Source of the DNA: Melioribacteraceae bacterium
Lineage (GTDB): Bacteria > Bacteroidota > Ignavibacteria > Ignavibacteriales > Melioribacteraceae
DNA: 64,000 nucleotides
Direction: 5' to 3'
Assembly (NCBI GenBank): GCA_035362835.1
Contig: DAOSDY010000001.1
Coordinates: forward strand, 1,054,001-1,118,000
Shown: piece by piece, positions 36,010 to 46,307 of the stretch
Position numbering within the stretch: the stretch's first letter is position 1
Layout of the letters: the number at the start of each line of letters is the position of its first letter
Position numbers and translations under genes: made by a program
The notes under the pieces: generated by a model
The model's input: the letters and a program-made list of their open reading frames with translations, nothing else
Told to the model about the DNA's origin: nothing
Databases searched by the model: none

Positions 36010-36510
36010 ATGCACGAAAAAAGTCAGGCTCTATTGAACAAAGCTATAGCGGACGAATTACATGCCGTACATCAGTATATGTATTTTCATTTTCATTGCG
36101 ACGATCAGGGATACGACCTTCTTGCAAATCTTTTCAAGAAAACAGCTATCGAAGAAATGATTCACATCGAAAAATTAGCCGAGAGAATTCTCTTTCTTAA
36201 AGGCGAAGTCGAAATGGTTCCTGCATATCCTGTTGATAAGATTCACGATGTAAAAGAGATGTTGAAGAAAGCCGCTCAAATGGAACACGAAAGCGCAAAA
36301 GAATACAATATCTGGGCAAATGAGTGTTCTGCAAATGCCGATTCGGTTTCAAAACATCTATTTGAAGCTCTCGTTGCAGATGAAGAGCGTCACTTCGATC
36401 AGTTCGATGTTGAAACTGAGAATCTTGAGAAGTTTGGCGACCGTTACCTCGTGCTTCAATCAATTGAAAGAAGTAAAGCCCGCGGATCTGCAGCAGGATC
36501 AGTCGATTAA
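36010..36510 (+). CDS. bfr: bacterioferritin
   Basis: A 166-residue ferritin-like protein. The ferroxidase ligands Glu16 (ADELHAV), Glu49 and His52 (EEMIH) are visible, and Met50 falls in the place of the haem-binding Met52 of E. coli bacterioferritin, so haem binding is likely. Bacterioferritins form 24-subunit iron-storage shells. The GGGAGACAACA sequence supplies the ribosome-binding site. It stands alone, followed by a strong hairpin. Confidence 0.9.
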   Translation: MHEKSQALLNKAIADELHAVHQYMYFHFHCDDQGYDLLANLFKKTAIEEMIHIEKLAERILFLKGEVEMVPAYPVDKIHDVKEMLKKAAQMEHESAKEYNIWANECSANADSVSKHLFEALVADEERHFDQFDVETENLEKFGDRYLVLQSIERSKARGSAAGSVD

Positions 36511-36520
36511 GAATTTCAGG

Positions 36521-36552
36521 TTAAACGGCGGCCGGTTCAAGCCGCCGTTTAA
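36521..36552 (+). terminator. terminator-like hairpin after bacterioferritin
   Basis: Perfect 12-base arms TTAAACGGCGGC and GCCGCCGTTTAA around an eight-base loop. A true T-tract is short, so termination might be partial. Confidence 0.7.
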
Positions 36553-36663
36553 ATCAACTTTAATATTCCGGCCGTTCAATTTCACTTTTCAACCAGAAAA
36601 TAATTATCCAACTTATAATTCAATTAAAGCATATCTTTGAATATCAATTTTATGGAAAAACGA

Positions 36664-38457
36664 ATGAACACATTTGAAGAAATGGGGATCCGCAGAAATA
36701 TACTTGAAGCATTGAAAGAACTCGGTTTTGAGAATCCGATGCCGATACAGATAAAGGTAATTCCTCACTTGATGGAATCGGATTACAGGGATATTGTTGC
36801 TCTGGCCCAGACAGGAACTGGCAAAACAGCCGCTTTCGGTGTACCGATTATTGAAAAAACCGATCCGTCAATAAATAAAATCCAGTACCTCATTCTCAGT
36901 CCCACAAGAGAACTCTGTCTCCAGATTTCTGACGACCTGGCCAGCTTTGCCAAGTATCTTCCCGAAATTAAAATTGCAGCTGTATTCGGGGGAGCTAGCA
37001 TAGAGCGGCAGATACAGAAAATCCAGAAAGGTGTTCACATTGTTTCGGCCACACCCGGCCGGCTTGTCGATCTAATCAACCGTAGAATTGTAAATCTCAA
37101 ATCGCTTAAAACAGTTGTTCTGGATGAAGCCGATGAAATGTTAAGTATGGGTTTCCGGGATGATCTTGAAGCAATTTTGAAAGTTACCCCGGAACAGAAA
37201 AACACACTCCTTTTTTCTGCAACAATGCCGAAAGAGGTTGCTGCTCTCACCAAAAAATATATGACCGATCCGCTCGAGATCTCAGTGGGTACACGTAATG
37301 CGGGAGCGGAGAGTGTCGAACATTTCTGCTATCTGATAAACGCTAAAGACCGTTATCTGGCATTAAAGAGAATTGTAGATTTTAATCCGGATATTTACGG
37401 CATCATCTTCTGCAGAACAAGAAAAGAAACACAGGAAGTTGCCGATCTTCTTATGAAAGACGGTTACAATGCCGATTCGCTTCACGGCGACCTTTCCCAG
37501 GCACAGCGCGATATTGTTATGAATAAGTTCAGGATCAGGCACCTTCAGCTTTTAGTGGCAACCGATGTTGCTGCGCGTGGACTCGATGTAGATCACCTTA
37601 CACATATAATAAACTACAATCTTCCCGAAGAACTCGAAATTTATACTCACAGAAGCGGGCGCACAGGGCGCGCCGGACGGAAAGGAATATCGATTGTAAT
37701 TGCCGGTCAAAAGGAGAAGGGAAGGATTCAGCAGATTGAAAAGCAGCTGAAGAAGAAATTTTCTTTCGTACCGGTTCCGTCGGGTAAAGAAATATGCGAG
37801 CGGCAGTTATTTCATTTAATCGATCGTGTCGAGAAAGTTGAAGTTGATTACTCCCAGATCGATCCGATGCTTCCTGACATTTTCAGAAAACTTGAATGGC
37901 TTGACCGTGAAGAGCTTATCAAAAAATTTGTTTCGGTTGAATTCAACCGCTTCCTCGAATACTATAAAAAAGCAGCCGATCTTAATTCGCCGAGAGAGTT
38001 CGGTAAGACCGGAAAAGAGAAAGGGGCGGCTTCTGGATTTGCCCGTTTCTTTATTAATCTTGGAAGAACGGACGATTTAAAACCGAATACGCTGATGGGG
38101 CTAATAAACGAATTTACAGGTATCGATAATATTGAGATCGGAAAGATAGAGCTTCTGAAGAATTTCTCGTTCTTCGAAGTTGATTCCGACTTTGCACAAA
38201 CCGTATTGAATGCATTCAAAGATAAAAGCTATAAGAAAAGAGCTATTGTTCTAGAACCGGCTTCTTCTAAAGGGAAGAGCGATAGTAACAAGGGGAACGA
38301 CCGCTGGAAAGACAAGAAGGAATGGAAAGAAAGTAAGAGAAATGATAAATCCCGACCAAAGGGTGGAAAAAGGGATGGAAGAGATAACCGGCGCGAAAGA
38401 AGGCGGGACGATTCAGCCGTTAGTAATAAAAAAGAAAGGAAAAAAAGATTCCGTTAA
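36664..38457 (+). CDS. DEAD-box RNA helicase, CsdA/DeaD type
   Basis: A 597-residue ATP-dependent RNA helicase. Motif I is AQTGTGKTA, motif II DEAD (LDEADEML), motif III SAT, and motif VI HRSGRTGRAG, with the Q motif at the start. A DbpA/CsdA-type RNA-binding domain (FARFFINLGRTDDLKPN ... GKIELLKNFSFFEV) follows, then a Lys/Arg-rich unstructured tail. The ATG at 36664 gives the usual MNTFEEMGI start; upstream starts at 36637 and 36652 lack ribosome-binding sites. Such enzymes help ribosome assembly and mRNA decay in the cold. Confidence 0.93.
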   Translation: MNTFEEMGIRRNILEALKELGFENPMPIQIKVIPHLMESDYRDIVALAQTGTGKTAAFGVPIIEKTDPSINKIQYLILSPTRELCLQISDDLASFAKYLPEIKIAAVFGGASIERQIQKIQKGVHIVSATPGRLVDLINRRIVNLKSLKTVVLDEADEMLSMGFRDDLEAILKVTPEQKNTLLFSATMPKEVAALTKKYMTDPLEISVGTRNAGAESVEHFCYLINAKDRYLALKRIVDFNPDIYGIIFCRTRKETQEVADLLMKDGYNADSLHGDLSQAQRDIVMNKFRIRHLQLLVATDVAARGLDVDHLTHIINYNLPEELEIYTHRSGRTGRAGRKGISIVIAGQKEKGRIQQIEKQLKKKFSFVPVPSGKEICERQLFHLIDRVEKVEVDYSQIDPMLPDIFRKLEWLDREELIKKFVSVEFNRFLEYYKKAADLNSPREFGKTGKEKGAASGFARFFINLGRTDDLKPNTLMGLINEFTGIDNIEIGKIELLKNFSFFEVDSDFAQTVLNAFKDKSYKKRAIVLEPASSKGKSDSNKGNDRWKDKKEWKESKRNDKSRPKGGKRDGRDNRRERRRDDSAVSNKKERKKRFR

Positions 38458-38513
38458 TAAAAAATCTGTTTCAATTAATCTGATTCGAATATAATACTAA
38501 TATTCCCAAAGGC

Positions 38514-38549
38514 TGGTCGTTAAAAAAAAATCGCGACCATGCTTTTTTT
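38514..38549 (+). terminator. intrinsic terminator of the helicase gene
   Basis: TGGTCG and CGACCA pair across a loop of about 14 bases, followed by TGCTTTTTTT. Confidence 0.6.
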
Positions 38550-38649
38550 ATATAAATACTATCCTTATTTTGACTTCAGCAAATTCCAACTCTTATATTT
38601 TTAGTTTTAGTAATAAATTTAGTCGACAAGTAAAAGCAGACCGGGGTTT

Positions 38650-40830
38650 ATGCTTTTTACAAAATTTCGCGATTTCGGCAATTCCATTTCACTTCTTTTT
38701 CTTCTTCTAACGAGTTTAATCTTTGCTCAGTCCAGAGAACCGCTAAAACCTTTATTCACTGAAAAACCTCCCGTAATTGACGCCAGTCTCGACGATGAAA
38801 TCTGGAGATCCGCGCCGACCGTTTCAGACTTCAAAACATTTGTCCCGGATTTCGGAAAGGATCTTTCGGAGAAGACGATCGTTTACATGGCATACGATAA
38901 AGAGAATCTATACTTCGCATACAAATGTTACGACAGGGAACCGGAGAAAATAAGAGGAACTGTTACTTCGAGAGACAATATAAGGGCAGAAGACTGGATC
39001 TGCATTAATCTCGATTCATTTAACGATCAGCAGAGTCTTTACGCGCTTTACGTTAATCCGCTTGGCATTCAGGAGGACAGCCGCTTCACCGGCAATACCG
39101 AAGATACCGGAATTGATCTTGTGTGGTATAGCGCCGGCAGGATTGATCCCGACGGATATACAATTGAAATAAAACTTCCGCTCAAGAGTTTGCGCTACTC
39201 CAACACTAATCCTGTTCAAATGTCGGTCTTCTTCGAAAGAAAAATCAGCCGAAGAGCCGAACAGGGAAGTTTCCCTGCAATGGACCCGGCAAAGGGATAC
39301 GCTTTCCTTACTCAGATGCAGCCGATGTTCTATTACGATATCGAACATTATACCCTCTTCGAAATTCTTCCCGCAATAACTTACGGTGAAAGATTTATCG
39401 ACAGGCAGGGAGAACTTAAAAGCGAGAAAGTAACAAAGGATCTTAGCGTTACCATGAAATACGGTATAACTTCGGATTTAATTATGGACGCGACTTATAA
39501 TCCCGATTTTTCGCAGGTAGAGGCGGACGCAGGCCAGATTGATATTAACCTGCGGTACAGTCTCTTCTTTCCGGAGAAACGGCCTTTCTTTCTTGAAGGA
39601 AGAGAAAATTTCGGAATTGCTGCAACCTCTATTAACGAAGTTGATCCGATCCGATCTATTGTTCATACAAGAAACATATTAAGTCCGATCGCCGGAATTA
39701 AACTTGCCGGAAAATTAAGCGAGCGCAATACTATCGCCGCAATTTATGCAATTGATGAAATAACAAATCCGGCGCCGGGTGTGGAAAAGAATACTCATTT
39801 CCCGATCATTCGTTATAAAAGAAGTCTAAACGAAGACAGCTATATGGGTATTATTGCCGCTTCCGAAGAACAGAAAAATTACTTCAATAGAATTGCCGGG
39901 GTCGACGGACAGATCCGTCTGACTGAAGCGAGCCAGTTTGAGTTCAATGCCATACTCTCGCAAAGTAAACCGGTTAACACATCAGACCGGGTTTTCGGAA
40001 ATACATTCGGATTAAAATACAATTACAGTTCGCGCGATATTGATATGGATTATTCTGTAAAAAATGTAACCGAAGATTTTGCGGCGGACATGGGATATAT
40101 TACAAGAACAGGAATCACTTCCCTGGCGGGCTATATAAAACCGAAGTTCTACCCGGCTGTTCAATCGATTCAGAGAATCGATACCGAACTCTTTACAGCA
40201 CAGACCAAGGACAATATCTATAAAAAATGGGAAACGAATAATTCACTCGCGGCAACAATTTTTTTCTTGGGAAGCCTCAATTTCAGATTGAAGTATGCTT
40301 TCTCAAACGAAATTTTTCTTAATGAAAGATTCCGTACCGGCGGATTAAGTCTTTCATTCGGCGGGCTCGTTTCCAATCTCCTGAACTTTGCTCTTATTTA
40401 CAAAAAACTGAATTCTATTTATTATTCATCAACTCCGTTTGAAGGATCGAGCAATGTGGTTCAGGCAATTGCAATTTATCAGCCGTCCGAGAAGATAACT
40501 GCCCGGATCGATTTTGTATTCTCCGACTTCAAACGGGATTCCGACAATCTCCTTCTTTATGAGTACCCGATCACCCGTCTGCGATTGACTTACCAGATGA
40601 ACAAATACCTTTTCTTCAGGGGAATCGCAGAATACAATAAATTCAGAAAGCAGCTAATAACCGATTTTCTCGCATCATTCACTTACATCCCGGGAACCGT
40701 ACTTCATTTCGGTTACGGCTCGCTTTATGAAAAAACAGAATGGTTCAACGGCCGTTATATTCCATCGGATAATTTTAAGGAAACCGCCAGAAGCTTCTTC
40801 TTCAAGGCTTCATACCTGTGGCGGCTCTGA
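38650..40830 (+). CDS. CBM9-like/DUF5916 outer-membrane protein, copy 1
   Basis: A 726-residue exported protein. After the signal peptide (to the LIFAQ cleavage site at about residue 26), PPVIDASLDDEIWRSAPTVSDFKTF begins a CBM9-like beta-sandwich, and the remainder has the DUF5916 barrel features (ADAGQIDINLRYSLFFPEKRPFFLEGRENF). It is followed after about 95 bases by the related gene at 40926, and both share VIDA/INGxLDDxxW, SLFFPEKRPFFLEGR and alternating strands. Members are frequent in Bacteroidota/Ignavibacteria and may bind glycans or peptides at the outer membrane; no role is proven. Confidence 0.88.
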   Translation: MLFTKFRDFGNSISLLFLLLTSLIFAQSREPLKPLFTEKPPVIDASLDDEIWRSAPTVSDFKTFVPDFGKDLSEKTIVYMAYDKENLYFAYKCYDREPEKIRGTVTSRDNIRAEDWICINLDSFNDQQSLYALYVNPLGIQEDSRFTGNTEDTGIDLVWYSAGRIDPDGYTIEIKLPLKSLRYSNTNPVQMSVFFERKISRRAEQGSFPAMDPAKGYAFLTQMQPMFYYDIEHYTLFEILPAITYGERFIDRQGELKSEKVTKDLSVTMKYGITSDLIMDATYNPDFSQVEADAGQIDINLRYSLFFPEKRPFFLEGRENFGIAATSINEVDPIRSIVHTRNILSPIAGIKLAGKLSERNTIAAIYAIDEITNPAPGVEKNTHFPIIRYKRSLNEDSYMGIIAASEEQKNYFNRIAGVDGQIRLTEASQFEFNAILSQSKPVNTSDRVFGNTFGLKYNYSSRDIDMDYSVKNVTEDFAADMGYITRTGITSLAGYIKPKFYPAVQSIQRIDTELFTAQTKDNIYKKWETNNSLAATIFFLGSLNFRLKYAFSNEIFLNERFRTGGLSLSFGGLVSNLLNFALIYKKLNSIYYSSTPFEGSSNVVQAIAIYQPSEKITARIDFVFSDFKRDSDNLLLYEYPITRLRLTYQMNKYLFFRGIAEYNKFRKQLITDFLASFTYIPGTVLHFGYGSLYEKTEWFNGRYIPSDNFKETARSFFFKASYLWRL

Positions 40831-40925
40831 TTCAATAATAAAATCGGGCAGCCGTACAGGAATTTCTTTAATTCCATTCAATACTTTTTTATTTTTCCAA
40901 ACATTATTTTCCTAAACGGGGGATT

Positions 40926-43088
40926 ATGCAGTCCATTATTGATCGTTTCCGGTATTCTTATAATCAAATTCATATTATCATATTCATTTCACTATTTATT
41001 TCCGGGTCATTCAACGCACAATCTAAATCTGTAAAAGCCGTAAAAGTAAATGAAGCGCCTGTAATTAACGGGCTCCTCGACGACCCGGTCTGGCAGAAGG
41101 GGATAATTACGAATGATTTTCTTCAGCAGGAGCCGATACCGAATTCCAATCCTTCATTAAAAACCGAATTCAGAATTATTTATGATGATGAAAATCTCTA
41201 TATCGGCGTAATCTGTTACGATGACGAGCCGGATAAAATAATTGCGCGCGAAATGAAATGGGACGGATTTATAAGCGCGGACGATAACATTAAACTGATC
41301 TTCGATACATTCAACGACGACCGCTCCGCTTACTGGTTCGGTACAAATCCTCTCGGTTCCCAGGATGATGCGCTTCTTACAGGATTTGATATGGGCGGAT
41401 TTAATGAGGATTGGGATGGCGTTTGGGAGGTGGAGTGTTCAATTCTTGAAAACGGATGGAGTGCCGAGTTCCGATTCCCTTTCTCAACTTTTAAATTCCA
41501 CGACAGAAGCGTGCAGCTCTGGGGTTTTAATATTTTAAGATCGATCCGGAGAAAAAATGAAGAGGTTCTGTGGACTTCGGTCGGACAAAACCTGGGCTTG
41601 TTAACAATTGCACAAGCAGGTAATCTGGAGGGAATTGAAAATATTAAAAGAGGAAGTCCGGTTTATCTGATGCCATATTTCTCCTCCGGGGCGCAATTTG
41701 TCAACGGAAATAAAAAATATCTGGCTGAGCCCGGACTCGACGTTAAATATGGAATAACAGAAACTCTTTCCCTGGATGTAACTGTAAATACAGATTTTGC
41801 ACAGGTCGAATCGGATCGCGCAAGGATTAATCTATCGCGCTTTCCATTATTCTTTCCGGAGAAAAGAGAATTCTTTCTCGAAGGGAGAAAAACTTTCGAC
41901 TTCAATCTGGGCGGGAACAATAATCTTTTTTACAGCCGGAGAATCGGTATCAGTAGAAACCAGGAGATCCCTATTATCGGCGGCGCAAAACTCGTTGGGA
42001 GAATGGGAGATGTTGAAATCGGACTGATTGATATGCAGACGGCGGAAAAATCTGGCGAGCCTTCAACAAATTACGGAACAGCCAGAATAAAATACGATCT
42101 GCTTAATCAATCGTATGCCGGGATAATGCTTACAAATAAAATTTCGAAGGATAAGCATACAAGTTCTATAGGCGGTGATTTTCATTTTTCATTTAATGAT
42201 TTCCTGGGTGATAAAAACCTTGTTATTCACGGTACCGCAGCACGATCCGACCTTCAGAACGGAAAGAAAAATTCCTGGGCCGGTAATTTTTATATTGATT
42301 ATCCGAACGATCTGCTGGACACATATCTCGGCTACAGGTTCATTCAATCGGGATTTGATCCTGAAATCGGATTTGTTTCAAGGCGCGGATATCAGCAGCT
42401 GGTTTATAATCTCGGGATCTCTCCCCGTATAAACAGCGGGGGAATCAAACAACTCCGTTTCGAACCGCTCGAAAGCTCGATGATCTACGGTAGCAACGGA
42501 GAGTTAGAGTCGGCCGAGTTTGCGTTCAGCCCTCTCGGAATCGAGTTTGAATCGGGAGACGAAATCGGTATCGGCATTCACAGGGTGTTCGATAGGCCGC
42601 ATGAGGATTTTGAAATATTTGATACAACAAAAGTTAACGCCGGTAGCTACTGGTATACTACTTACGGAATAGGATTTGAAACATCGCCAATGAGAAAAGT
42701 CTATGGCGAGGTTGATATGATTACGGGCGGGTATTATAATGGGAACCGTTCCGAGATTGAAGGAAGAATAACTTTTACAGTTAATAAAAATCTTACGGTC
42801 TCCGGCGACTATACCTTCAATCATATCAAAATTAACAGCAGCGTGCTGAACACAAGCGAGGTGGGCGGAAGAATAGGGTATACTTTTTCGAAACACTTAA
42901 ACTCCTCGGTCTTCGCACAATGGAACAATGAAATAAACGAGATGAATGTAAATTACCGGTTCAACTGGAAGCCGAAAATTGGCAGCGATTTATATATTGT
43001 TGTCAATCAGCTCTTTACAACAGAAAACGGAATCCGTTCAAAAGATGTAACGGTACTCGCAAAATTCGTCTGGATGCTGATAATTTAA
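40926..43088 (+). CDS. CBM9-like/DUF5916 outer-membrane protein, copy 2
   Basis: A 720-residue paralogue of the preceding gene. It has a signal peptide, APVINGLLDDPVWQKG, the CBM9-like domain with a DTFNDDRSAYWFGTNPLG segment, and the DUF5916 barrel motif RARINLSRFPLFFPEKREFFLEGRKTF. The pair probably arose by tandem duplication and has diverged strongly. GGGGG before the ATG supplies the ribosome-binding site. Expected to lie in the outer membrane with the N-terminal domain exposed. Confidence 0.88.
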   Translation: MQSIIDRFRYSYNQIHIIIFISLFISGSFNAQSKSVKAVKVNEAPVINGLLDDPVWQKGIITNDFLQQEPIPNSNPSLKTEFRIIYDDENLYIGVICYDDEPDKIIAREMKWDGFISADDNIKLIFDTFNDDRSAYWFGTNPLGSQDDALLTGFDMGGFNEDWDGVWEVECSILENGWSAEFRFPFSTFKFHDRSVQLWGFNILRSIRRKNEEVLWTSVGQNLGLLTIAQAGNLEGIENIKRGSPVYLMPYFSSGAQFVNGNKKYLAEPGLDVKYGITETLSLDVTVNTDFAQVESDRARINLSRFPLFFPEKREFFLEGRKTFDFNLGGNNNLFYSRRIGISRNQEIPIIGGAKLVGRMGDVEIGLIDMQTAEKSGEPSTNYGTARIKYDLLNQSYAGIMLTNKISKDKHTSSIGGDFHFSFNDFLGDKNLVIHGTAARSDLQNGKKNSWAGNFYIDYPNDLLDTYLGYRFIQSGFDPEIGFVSRRGYQQLVYNLGISPRINSGGIKQLRFEPLESSMIYGSNGELESAEFAFSPLGIEFESGDEIGIGIHRVFDRPHEDFEIFDTTKVNAGSYWYTTYGIGFETSPMRKVYGEVDMITGGYYNGNRSEIEGRITFTVNKNLTVSGDYTFNHIKINSSVLNTSEVGGRIGYTFSKHLNSSVFAQWNNEINEMNVNYRFNWKPKIGSDLYIVVNQLFTTENGIRSKDVTVLAKFVWMLII

Positions 43089-43137
43089 TTAATAGTAAAT
43101 GACAATATAAATACTGCTGTACAGTTCATTTAATACT

Positions 43138-44343
43138 CTAAATAAGCAGATAAAGAAGGTAGCCGGCAAGGGCTCCGCCGGCAACAATATAAGCCGCATT
43201 TATTTTCTTTATAGTAAAAAAAGCTATCGTACTCAGAATCGCAATCAGGCAGGTTTGCCAGTCAACAAGAACTTCTAATGCCAGTTTCACTCCAACGGCA
43301 AACATCACGGCAACAGCACTTACATTTACTGCATCCAGAAGCCGGGAAATAAATTCAGATTTTCTTATACGCGGTATAATCGGGTTGAGAATAAAAACAA
43401 AGAGAAATGCCGGAATAGTAATCGCTATTGTTGCCAGCGCGGCTCCGCTCAATCCCGCAATCTGAAATCCGATAAACGTTGCTGATGAAAGAAACGGTCC
43501 GGGAGTAAACTGGCCGACAGCAATTGCGTCTATCAATTCCTGCCGTGTGAGCCAGTTCAATCCCTGAACAAACTCGCCGTCGAAGTAAGCAACAAGAACG
43601 TATCCGCTTCCGAACCAGACAGCACCGATTTTTAGGAAGGATAGGAATAGAGTTGTAAGTGAGATTTCTGATTTAGCAATTGATTCGGCAAACGAGTAGA
43701 TAGGTGAGAGCAGAAAAACCATAAACGGTGAAAAGGAAAAAAGAAAATTCTTCCTTTCTGAAAAATAAAGAATAGACCCGCCTGCAATTCCGCCGGCAAG
43801 AATTAAGGTTATTTCGTTCAGGCCTAAAAAATTGGCAGAAACAACAACAACCGCCAGTATACAGAGAATCAGAAATTTTACAAAATCCCGGGTCATTTTA
43901 ATATTAGTACGATCTTTAAAGAAAGAGGGATTATAATTAACGGCTTTAAATCCGAGTTTATAAACGGCGTTCAGGATTATTATAATAACGGCGGGTTTAA
44001 TGCCGTATAAAAAAGGTTGAGCTGAAGGAAGATTACCGTATAGAGAATAGAAGTAGGCAATTATACCGGTTATAAGAACAGCCGGTAATGTAAAGCTCAC
44101 TCCGGCAACCAGAGCCCCCGCAATACCGGCCCGGTGAAATCCGCAGTGAATAGCCATCTCTGTTGAGTTCGGTCCCGGTATAAGATTGGTGGCACCTACC
44201 AGATCAAGAAAGTGCTGTCGCGTCATCCATTTCCTACGTGTAACTACTTCATCCTCGAAAATGGCGATGTGAACCGCCGGCCCGCCGAATGTGATCAATC
44301 CAAGTTTCAGGAAGAGCCTGGCGAGCTCTTTTAATCTATTCAT
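43138..44343 (-). CDS. chrA: chromate transporter ChrA
   Basis: A 401-residue CHR-family membrane protein of the long, two-domain form. The first half has LGLITFGGPAVHIA and GATNLIPGPNSTEMA; the second repeats it as LKIGAVWFGSGYVLVAYF and GQFTPGPFLSSATF. Exports chromate by proton or sulfate exchange in characterised members. Its start overlaps the end of the DoxX gene by eight bases (ATGAATAG), so the two are coupled. Chromate specificity is not certain from sequence. Confidence 0.9.
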   Translation of the reverse strand: MNRLKELARLFLKLGLITFGGPAVHIAIFEDEVVTRRKWMTRQHFLDLVGATNLIPGPNSTEMAIHCGFHRAGIAGALVAGVSFTLPAVLITGIIAYFYSLYGNLPSAQPFLYGIKPAVIIIILNAVYKLGFKAVNYNPSFFKDRTNIKMTRDFVKFLILCILAVVVVSANFLGLNEITLILAGGIAGGSILYFSERKNFLFSFSPFMVFLLSPIYSFAESIAKSEISLTTLFLSFLKIGAVWFGSGYVLVAYFDGEFVQGLNWLTRQELIDAIAVGQFTPGPFLSSATFIGFQIAGLSGAALATIAITIPAFLFVFILNPIIPRIRKSEFISRLLDAVNVSAVAVMFAVGVKLALEVLVDWQTCLIAILSTIAFFTIKKINAAYIVAGGALAGYLLYLLI

Positions 44344-44779
44344 CTACTTTTCTTACTTTCTTAATAATGAATTTGTGAAGCGGGAGTTTCCCTTTATCAG
44401 CCAGAATAATGAAGATTGACCCGATAAGCATTGACCAATCGGTTCGGGAATCGTGAGCCATCTTCCAGAATCCATCATTTATCAGAATTGGAATCTTGGT
44501 TGAAATTATTGCCACAATCATAATGATTAAAAGAGGAACAGCTGCATAACGGGTATAGAGACCGATCAGAAGAAAGAGTCCGCAGAGAATTTCGATTGCC
44601 GGGACGAATAAACCGAAGAACTCCGGCAGCGGCAGACCTATTTTTAGAAAACGTCCCGCACCGAGCTGGTCGGGATATAAAAATTTTTGAATCCCTTCGG
44701 AAACAAATACAGATCCAACCATAATTCTTATAAGCAGGATTGCGTATTTCGATTTTATATTTTTAACAGGAAATCTCAT
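44336..44779 (-). CDS. DoxX-family membrane protein
   Basis: A 147-residue protein with four hydrophobic helices and the DoxX-type IRIMVGSVFVSEGIQKFLYPDQLGAGRF opening. DoxX proteins occur in redox or sulfur-related complexes, often without a proven role. It overlaps and precedes chrA on one transcript. The link suggests a part in oxyanion stress, inferred from adjacency only. Confidence 0.83.
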   Translation of the reverse strand: MRFPVKNIKSKYAILLIRIMVGSVFVSEGIQKFLYPDQLGAGRFLKIGLPLPEFFGLFVPAIEILCGLFLLIGLYTRYAAVPLLIIMIVAIISTKIPILINDGFWKMAHDSRTDWSMLIGSIFIILADKGKLPLHKFIIKKVRKVDE

Positions 44780-44852
44780 GTTTCATCCTTTCAACGATTT
44801 TTGGTTTTCATCTCAACGATAATACAAATCAATTTTAATTTTCTTCTCAATA

Positions 44853-45968
44853 TTAAACTTTAATAAATATTTTTCTGGAATATAAAATCCACATAAATCC
44901 CAGCCACATCATCGTATATACAAGGCTATAAACCAGCGAAGCGTTAACAGGGCTGAATAAGGGGAGAAAGAAATTATTGTATATAAAAACTTTCAGGTTG
45001 ACCAGACTTCCACCAGAATCAGAGACCTTTATATATTTCATGTATCTGCCTGCAAGTACAGCAAGATAATAGACGGTAATCGCATTCATTCCGAATACAA
45101 GGAAAGGTTTGGTCCACCATTTAAAACCTTTAATGTCGATCGTCCAGTAGCAGAGGGCAAGCAGATTAAGGGCAAATCCGCACGTGAAAAGAACAAAGGA
45201 ACTGCTCCAAAGGTTTTTATTAATAGGAAACCAGAAATCCCACACGTAGCCCGATAGGAGAAGAATATTCCCGGCGACAAACAGATAAACCGTTTTGGTT
45301 ATTTGATCTTTGTCGGAGAGGAGAAGATGACCAGTTAAAACGCCGATAAGGGCATTTGCAATTGCCGGGACAGTACTTAGAACACCGAGAGAATCCCACG
45401 TCCCGTTAGAAAGATATCCCTTAAGCAGAAGATTGTCGAGCCATGCGACCAGATTCGTTTCCTTGCCAAGATTAGGGCTTCCGATTCCCGGGACCGGCAC
45501 AAAAGTTAAAAGGAACCAGTAGATAATAAGAAGCGATGCTGTAATAATTGTTTGAATACGAATACTTGAATAGAGAAATATAAGCGCTGTAAAAAAATAG
45601 ACTATGGCAATCCGTTTGAGAACCCCGGTAAAAGTAATGTTTGCAAAATTAAGTTCCGGGAAAACGCCGAGCGACATACCGAGCAGATAAATTATGAGCG
45701 ATCTTCTGAAAACCTGAAAAAGTAATTTTGATTTGTTATCACCACTCTCTTTTCTTTTCGTGAGCGAAAGCGTAACTGCAACACCTACAATGAAAAGAAA
45801 AAAAGGAAAAATAAAATCGGCAAATGTGCACCCGTTCCAATCGGCATGCGCAAGCTGCGGGTAAACATAACTGCTGTTGCCGGGACTGTTTACAATTATC
45901 ATTCCCGCAATCGTCATTCCCCGGAAAACGTCCAGGGAGATCATTCTCTCTTTTTTTTCTGCGGTCAA
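44853..45968 (-). CDS. heparan-alpha-glucosaminide N-acetyltransferase-like membrane protein
   Basis: A 371-residue multi-pass protein of the COG4299/DUF5009 group. The opening SLDVFRGMTIAGMIIVNSPG carries the usual RG motif, with YPQLxHADWNGCTFADFIFPFFLFIVG in the next helices. Homologues transfer acetyl groups across membranes. A GTG at 45977 is the outermost start, but TTG at 45968 stands about eight bases after AAAGGAG and seems more likely. Another acyltransferase-like protein of a different subgroup lies at 55491..56687. Confidence 0.85.
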   Translation of the reverse strand: MTAEKKERMISLDVFRGMTIAGMIIVNSPGNSSYVYPQLAHADWNGCTFADFIFPFFLFIVGVAVTLSLTKRKESGDNKSKLLFQVFRRSLIIYLLGMSLGVFPELNFANITFTGVLKRIAIVYFFTALIFLYSSIRIQTIITASLLIIYWFLLTFVPVPGIGSPNLGKETNLVAWLDNLLLKGYLSNGTWDSLGVLSTVPAIANALIGVLTGHLLLSDKDQITKTVYLFVAGNILLLSGYVWDFWFPINKNLWSSSFVLFTCGFALNLLALCYWTIDIKGFKWWTKPFLVFGMNAITVYYLAVLAGRYMKYIKVSDSGGSLVNLKVFIYNNFFLPLFSPVNASLVYSLVYTMMWLGFMWILYSRKIFIKV

Positions 45969-46307
45969 TTGTTCCACTCCTTTTAAAAACAGAAGTAAGT
46001 TAGCTTAATTTATTTTTTTCGCAAAGATATTCAGATTAGCCGCAAAGAGTAATTTTAACTTGCTAAATTCAAGTTCAACAATTAAGTTATACCTGCCATA
46101 AAAATAATATTAAAAATTAACCAGAATATGGTAAATGAACGCTGTATAAACCCGCCGATAACCTCACCCAGAAAAATCCGGGGTTATATTTAATAAACAT
46201 CTACCATTCAATAAACCGGGCTAAACATATATTTAAGTGATACTGCTTTGCGGTAATCTCTAAAAGCAATAGGCTAAATCAAACCAATCCACAGTAAAGG
46301 AGGTAAT
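45969..46307. other. divergent intergenic region without recognised gene
   Basis: AT-rich, about 340 bases between a minus-strand and a plus-strand gene. I see no repeat, RNA gene or ORF. It presumably holds both promoters. AAAGGAGGTAAT just before 46308 is a strong ribosome-binding site. Confidence 0.5.
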
